This document shows, in pieces, positions 34,186 through 37,555 of a stretch of DNA of 37,555 nt. The stretch is taken from contig SKJB01000014.1 of assembly GCA_007116145.1 (NCBI GenBank), positions 1-37,555 on the forward strand, given 5' to 3'. Made by a program: the position numbers and the translations under genes. How positions within the stretch are numbered: the first letter of the stretch is position 1; each line of letters starts with the position of its first letter. The notes beneath the pieces were generated by a model. It saw nothing but the letters and a program-made list of their open reading frames with translations. It did no database searches and had not been told where the DNA came from. This DNA comes from Limnochordia bacterium (GTDB lineage Bacteria; Bacillota; Limnochordia; Darwinibacteriales; DTU012).

Positions 34186-35138
34186 GCAGCCTTCACCTTC
34201 CTTGCTCGTTGAATTTCTTGAACCTTCATATCCATTAACGGCACAAAGGTATTAGCAATTAATATGGCAAACATGATGCCTTCGGTAAAGACAGAAAAAA
34301 CCCGAATCACCACAGTTAAGAAGCCAATAAGCAGTCCATACAATATTTTCGTTGTTTCATTTTTAGGTGCCGTAATCGGATCTGTTGCCATATAGACCAC
34401 CCCGAACAAGAATCCACCACTAAGGAGTGCAAACAAAGGACTACCAGCCATGCCTAACCGAAAAACAACCATGCTACAAACGAAAAAACTCACGCTACAA
34501 GCACCCATTATTCTCCAAGATGCCGTTTTCGTATAGATGAGATAAACGGCTGCTAACAAAATCAAAACCGCGCTTGTTTCACCGATGGAACCAGGTATTG
34601 TGCCAAGCACTAAATGCAGATAGTCTGTTACTTCCCCGAATTGATTATAGCGTATTAACGGACTCGCTGATGTTAATGCATCTAACCCTTGACTATAACG
34701 GGAAAACCCACCAGGAAAACCTGGAAAAGGTTGGCTCCAAGCCATTGTCATATACTTCGGAAACGAAATATAGATAAAACAGCGTCCAACCAGTGCTGGA
34801 TTAAAGACATTTTTACCAAAACCCCCAAAAACACCCTTGGCAAAGAAAACGCCAAAAATGATACCTAAACTACCGACCCAAAAGGGTGTGGCTGGAGGCA
34901 AGGTAAGTACAAAAAGGCAACAAGATACTAAGACAGCTTCCGAAACCTTGGGCACCTTTGCATCTCCAAACAATCTGAGCATGAGATATTCTGTAGCAAT
35001 ACCTACAGCTGTCACCACACCAAGCATTACAAGCACTCTCCACCCAAATAAGTAAATAGCTAATACCACCAAGGGAACAAGGCTCCATAACACTTTCCGC
35101 ATCATTTTTTGTTTTAAAAAAAGTAGTGGCAAATGCAA
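34182..35138 (-). CDS. nqrB: Na+-NQR subunit B (FMN-carrying membrane subunit)
   Basis: A 318-residue polytopic protein of the RnfD/NqrB family and the likely ion-path subunit. Family segments are GGFGKNVFNPALVGRCF and the flavinylation site D153-A-L-T-S-A-S159-P-L. The acceptor position, normally Thr, is Ser (codon AGT, 34662-34664). It is shorter than proteobacterial NqrB (about 410) and lacks its long N-terminus, closer to RnfD in size. The start is TTG, eight bases after AAGGAG; ATG at 35105 is possible but has no ribosome site. It is the first gene of the cluster; nqrA is absent upstream, where rubrerythrin and a terminator lie. Confidence 0.9.
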   Translation of the reverse strand: MHLPLLFLKQKMMRKVLWSLVPLVVLAIYLFGWRVLVMLGVVTAVGIATEYLMLRLFGDAKVPKVSEAVLVSCCLFVLTLPPATPFWVGSLGIIFGVFFAKGVFGGFGKNVFNPALVGRCFIYISFPKYMTMAWSQPFPGFPGGFSRYSQGLDALTSASPLIRYNQFGEVTDYLHLVLGTIPGSIGETSAVLILLAAVYLIYTKTASWRIMGACSVSFFVCSMVVFRLGMAGSPLFALLSGGFLFGVVYMATDPITAPKNETTKILYGLLIGFLTVVIRVFSVFTEGIMFAILIANTFVPLMDMKVQEIQRARKVKAA

Positions 35139-35176
35139 GCAATCCTCTCCTTCATTGCATACTTTTTTACTATGTG

Positions 35177-35205
35177 AAAAACAAGCAGACTAAAGAGCCT
35201 GCTTG
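35177..35205 (-). terminator. Intrinsic terminator between rubrerythrin and nqrB
   Basis: On the minus strand CAAGCAG and CTGCTTG pair around a 10-base loop and are followed by TTTTT (35177-35181). It sits 8 bases after the rubrerythrin stop and only about 40 bases before the nqrB start. The nqr promoter must therefore be squeezed into that space, or transcription reads through. Confidence 0.8.
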
Positions 35206-35213
35206 CAAAGGGT

Positions 35214-35807
35214 TTAGTATGTTTCTCTAAATACTTCAAAATGAGCTTTAGGATGGATACATGCTGGGCACGTTTCAGGAGCGCCTAATCCTTCATGGAT
35301 ATACCCGCAATTGCCACACTTCCACAACACAGATTCATCTTTACGGAAAACAGTATCTCCTTGAATGTTTGCCGCTAGTTTATTAAATCGGCTTTCATGC
35401 TTCTGCTCTGCATCGGCAATCATTTTAAACGCTGCTGACACTTCTAAAAATCCTTCGTCCGCTGCAGTTTTCGCAAACGATGGATACAGATCCGTCCACT
35501 CCTCATTCTCACCACTAGCCGCTGCTTGTAGGTTTTTAAGGGTCGAGTCCATGGCCACAGGAAAACTTGCACTAATCTCAAGCTCCGTTGGCAATTCGTC
35601 CTTTAGACCCTCTAATAAAAATTTATAGAAGCGTTTGGCATGTTCCTTTTCGTTATCGGCGGTCTCGATAAAGATGTTTTTCATTTGCTTATAGCCTTCT
35701 TTATCAGCTATGGACGCGTAATACGTGTAACGATTACGAGCCTGAGACTCTCCGGCAAATGCTTTTAATAAGTTCTCTGCTGTTTTTGTTCCCTTTAAAC
35801 TTTGCAC
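35214..35807 (-). CDS. rbr: Rubrerythrin
   Basis: A 197-residue cytoplasmic NAD(P)H-linked peroxide reductase of anaerobes. The N-terminal ferritin-like diiron domain has AFAGESQARNRYTYYAS, ADNEKEHAKRFY and IADAEQKHESRF (the two ExxH motifs). The C-terminal rubredoxin domain has CGNCGYIHEG and CPAC with the usual C-x2-C spacing. I chose GTG at 35807, eight bases after AGGAGG, which gives the standard MQSLKGTKTAENLL start; the longer frame to 35846 adds 13 residues with no match. A PerR-like box lies about 50 bases upstream. It is a single-gene unit closed by a terminator. Confidence 0.95.
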   Translation of the reverse strand: MQSLKGTKTAENLLKAFAGESQARNRYTYYASIADKEGYKQMKNIFIETADNEKEHAKRFYKFLLEGLKDELPTELEISASFPVAMDSTLKNLQAAASGENEEWTDLYPSFAKTAADEGFLEVSAAFKMIADAEQKHESRFNKLAANIQGDTVFRKDESVLWKCGNCGYIHEGLGAPETCPACIHPKAHFEVFRETY

Positions 35808-35856
35808 TACATATACCTCCTCATTTTGATAAACAGTATTGCCCAACTGTAAGCGC

Positions 35857-35871
35857 TCTTAATAGTTATAA
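35857..35871 (-). promoter_or_regulatory. PerR-like operator ahead of rubrerythrin
   Basis: The minus strand reads TTATAACTATTAAGA, matching 11 of the 14 defined positions of the PerR box TTATAATNATTATAA. It lies just downstream of TATACT/TATATA candidates for the -10 box. PerR control of rubrerythrin is known in clostridia and Desulfovibrio; here it is inferred. Confidence 0.4.
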
Positions 35872-36001
35872 CAACTACGATTTATATAGTATAGTTTCTT
35901 GATAACCCATTGAATTCCTGCCTGTTCTCGATTTTTTTTGCAGTGTGGAATCGCTCTAAACTTTGCGAGTCAAGCTTTTTCGGAAACTCACTAATTAATC
36001 A

Positions 36002-36030
36002 TTGACAACAAAAACTCCAGCCAGTATAAT
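36002..36030 (+). promoter_or_regulatory. Consensus sigma-A promoter
   Basis: TTGACA (36002-36007), 17 bases, TATAAT (36025-36030): both boxes and the spacing are perfect. Transcription should start near 36037, about 30 bases before the polyferredoxin GTG start. Confidence 0.9.
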
Positions 36031-36045
36031 ACCCCTAAGGGGTAT
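36029..36045 (+). promoter_or_regulatory. CsoR/CstR-type operator palindrome
   Basis: ATACCCC-TAA-GGGGTAT is a perfect 7-bp inverted repeat overlapping the end of the -10 box and the predicted transcription start. Its form matches the operators of the CsoR/CstR (DUF156) repressor family, which sense copper(I) or persulfides. The position would block RNA polymerase. Confidence 0.7.
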
Positions 36046-36067
36046 AAATATTGAAGGGGGTGTTTAT

Positions 36068-36829
36068 GTGCAGGGTGAATTTCAGAAAACAAATCGAATT
36101 TTTACAAAACTGAAGAAATGGACATGGCCCTTAATACCAATTATCGCTTTTGGTGGGTTGTTAATCCCAAAAATTGGATTACTGTTACTTCCAATTATGT
36201 TAACCTTGCTTATTATGGGATTTCTCAAAGGGAAATACTGGTGTGGGAATCTTTGCCCTCACGCTGGCCTATTTGACTATTTATTGTTACCATTAGCTCC
36301 GATGAAAGCTTTCCCCCGTTTTATGACAAATAAGCTGTTCCGGACATCTTTTTTCCTATTTTATATGAGCATGTTCATCTACCGTCTTATAACAGTTGCT
36401 CCAGCCTGGGGCACGCTGGATTACTGGGACAAACTCGGGTTTTTAATGGCTATCAATTATCTTGTACCCACACTAATTGGAACAACACTAGCGCTAACGA
36501 TTAATCCCCGATCATGGTGCACGTTTTGCCCTATGGGCATGATGCAGGAATTAGCATACGAACTGCGAAAACGAATTGGTGTTCGTTCAAGACAAGACAG
36601 AGTAATTACTATGAAAAACACTGCAGCGTGCAAAAAGTGTAACCGCTGTAATACCACTTGCCCCATACAATTATCCCCATATAAAAATCTCAATTCACAC
36701 CACCAATTCGTTGACAATTCATGCTTGAAATGCTCTGTATGTGTAGAAAAATGTCCATTAGGGTTATTATCGTTAGAGAACGTTAATAATGAACCAGACA
36801 AATCCAATCACCCTACCTGTAGCTTTTAA
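36068..36829 (+). CDS. Membrane polyferredoxin, NapH/NosR-like 4Fe-4S protein
   Basis: A 254-residue membrane protein with about four helices (near 20-60, 92-110, 120-150), two membrane-proximal cysteine motifs, YWCGNLCPHAG and WCTFCPMG, and a C-terminal pair of 4Fe-4S motifs, CKKCNRCNTTCP and CLKCSVCVEKCP. This arrangement is that of the NapH/NosR/YccM/RdxA group, which moves electrons across or along the membrane to periplasmic reductases or maturation systems. The GTG at 36068, after AAGGGGGTG, is the start. A longer TTG frame from 36002 is not a start, because that TTG is the -35 box of the promoter. The operator suggests induction by copper or sulfane sulfur. It has no partner gene beside it and ends at a terminator. 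Confidence 0.88.
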   Translation: MQGEFQKTNRIFTKLKKWTWPLIPIIAFGGLLIPKIGLLLLPIMLTLLIMGFLKGKYWCGNLCPHAGLFDYLLLPLAPMKAFPRFMTNKLFRTSFFLFYMSMFIYRLITVAPAWGTLDYWDKLGFLMAINYLVPTLIGTTLALTINPRSWCTFCPMGMMQELAYELRKRIGVRSRQDRVITMKNTAACKKCNRCNTTCPIQLSPYKNLNSHHQFVDNSCLKCSVCVEKCPLGLLSLENVNNEPDKSNHPTCSF

Positions 36830-36856
36830 TCAAGAAGATCGACGCTGTCTGTGACA

Positions 36857-36906
36857 AGCTTAGGAGCAAGTACTCAGAAAAGAGTCCGTACTCCTGAGCT
36901 TTTTTC
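36857..36906. terminator. Terminator after polyferredoxin gene
   Basis: AGCTTAGGAG pairs with CTCCTGAGCT (one G.U), and inner AGTACTC pairs partly with GAGTcCGTA. Six T follow on the plus strand. It also sits at the end of the convergent SYLF gene. Confidence 0.85.
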
Positions 36907-36907
36907 A

Positions 36908-37555
36908 TCATCTACTATCGTCGCCTCTCTTTCTTTGCACGTTAAGCAAGCGAGCGACTAATTCTTTCGTAGCCTCCCCCTCTATGCTTCGTTCGATCAG
37001 AACAGAAATCTTAGCGTCTTCCTGCCAATACATAGTATTTAGCCCAGCATGCGGCGATATTTGTGCCCCTTCCAGGGAGAGACCGGCAAATGCTCCTTTA
37101 CTTAAGGAGTAACTATAAATAGAAGCTTCGAGCTTTAAGTCTGTACTTAATTCAACTCGGCGACCGATCGGACCAATGGCCAACGATGCGTCTCCTCCAA
37201 GCTTAAAATTACCTTCAAGAAAACTATCAAGACCTCGTTCATTGGCAATCACTAATACTAAGGATGTCGATTGAAATCCGATTTGCCAACCATAGGATAG
37301 ACCTTTCATCTCAAAAAAAACAGGACCGTACCATTGTCCTTCGCTATCGCGACGTAATAATAGACCCTTACCATATTGGCCACCAAGACCAAGTCCAGCT
37401 TTAATCATATTTGGAAAGATGGCGATTGCTTTGGCTCGTTCTAATACCAGAGCCATTTGCTCGACATCAGGTTGCTGCTGCATTTCTTCCAACACCTGGG
37501 TTGACGTCTTTATTAACTCAAACGCTTCATTATCCGCCTCTGCATAGACCATTTC
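36908..37555 (-). CDS. SYLF (Ysc84) lipid-binding domain protein, N-terminus cut
   Basis: 215 codons are visible; the frame stays open to the window edge, so the start and probably a signal peptide lie beyond 37555. The chain is one SYLF domain: ERAKAIAIFPNMIKAGLGLGGQYGKGLLL, split here as AIAIFPNMIKAGLGLG and QYGKGLL, then a WYGPVFFEMKGLSYGWQIG core, followed by NFKLGGDASLAIGPIGRR and IYSYSLSKGAFAGLSLEG. SYLF domains bind lipids or phosphoinositides; bacterial members are mostly exported and of unknown function. The final 30 residues are charged. Confidence 0.85.
   Translation of the reverse strand, partial: EMVYAEADNEAFELIKTSTQVLEEMQQQPDVEQMALVLERAKAIAIFPNMIKAGLGLGGQYGKGLLLRRDSEGQWYGPVFFEMKGLSYGWQIGFQSTSLVLVIANERGLDSFLEGNFKLGGDASLAIGPIGRRVELSTDLKLEASIYSYSLSKGAFAGLSLEGAQISPHAGLNTMYWQEDAKISVLIERSIEGEATKELVARLLNVQRKRGDDSR

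Noticed and set aside
36002-36067. Longer TTG-initiated N-terminus for the polyferredoxin
   Set aside because: The TTG is the -35 box of an exact sigma-A promoter and the segment contains the -10 box and operator, so it cannot be translated from that promoter.
1-37555. CRISPR arrays, tRNA or rRNA genes, insertion sequences
   Set aside because: No regularly spaced repeats, no cloverleaf or rRNA-like stretches and no transposase or integrase motifs were noticed on either strand; a tRNAscan or ISfinder run would settle it.

Overview
The window looks like a chromosomal stretch from a motile, mostly anaerobic Firmicute-type bacterium. The reasons are strong AGGAGG-type ribosome binding sites, frequent GTG and TTG starts, and compact hairpin terminators. 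Rubrerythrin and ferritin-like proteins, a large flagellin, and corrinoid genes fit the same picture. System I cytochrome c maturation (ccmE, ccmF) and Na+-NQR-type subunits are less usual for this group and suggest a respiring anaerobe. I cannot name the species.

Layout. 1-164 is the 3' end of an arginine/lysine/ornithine decarboxylase. 294-2497 is ccmEF, with a CxxxY-type CcmE. 2492-7181 holds an AEC-family transporter, a PAS-GGDEF-EAL protein and an exporter-type ABC half-transporter. 7488-9651 holds malQ and cobO; a shortened cobalamin-riboswitch-like leader precedes cobO. 9789-14465 holds a dCache chemoreceptor, an ABC-2 ATPase/permease pair and a divergent gpsA. 14524-16856 holds an orphan adenine/cytosine-N methyltransferase and a hypothetical protein. 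17089-19400 holds a membrane PAS protein with no output domain and a LysM protein. 19662-22136 is a three-gene plus-strand operon: a B12-binding protein followed by a LolC/LolD-like ABC transporter. 22198-26884 is a flagellar segment: two small unknown proteins, a 683-residue flagellin and the flagellin lysine methylase FliB. 27031-29407 pairs a PstS-like binding protein with a chemoreceptor. 29639-30211 is a degenerate NERD protein. 30232-35138 is nqrBCDEF, without nqrA, followed by an unknown protein and a ferritin-like protein. 35214-37555 holds rubrerythrin, a NapH/NosR-like polyferredoxin and a partial SYLF protein.

The strongest candidate for something undescribed is the roughly 480-nt leader between a sigma-28-like promoter and the flagellin start. 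It carries two copies of a conserved RNA-like element whose helices are kept by paired base changes, with an intrinsic terminator between the copies. Other leads are: the B12-binding/LolCD operon; a cobalamin riboswitch core lacking its 3' half; and a consensus sigma-A promoter overlaid by a CsoR/CstR-type operator in front of a polyferredoxin. Also notable are an NQR cluster without NqrA and with Ser at the NqrB flavinylation site, and a binding-protein/chemoreceptor pair.

The main functional threads are electron transfer and redox stress (ccm, nqr, rubrerythrin, polyferredoxin), motility and taxis (flagellin, FliB, two MCPs, the c-di-GMP enzyme) and cobalamin (cobO, B12-binding protein). 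All identifications come from reading the sequence; no database search was run.
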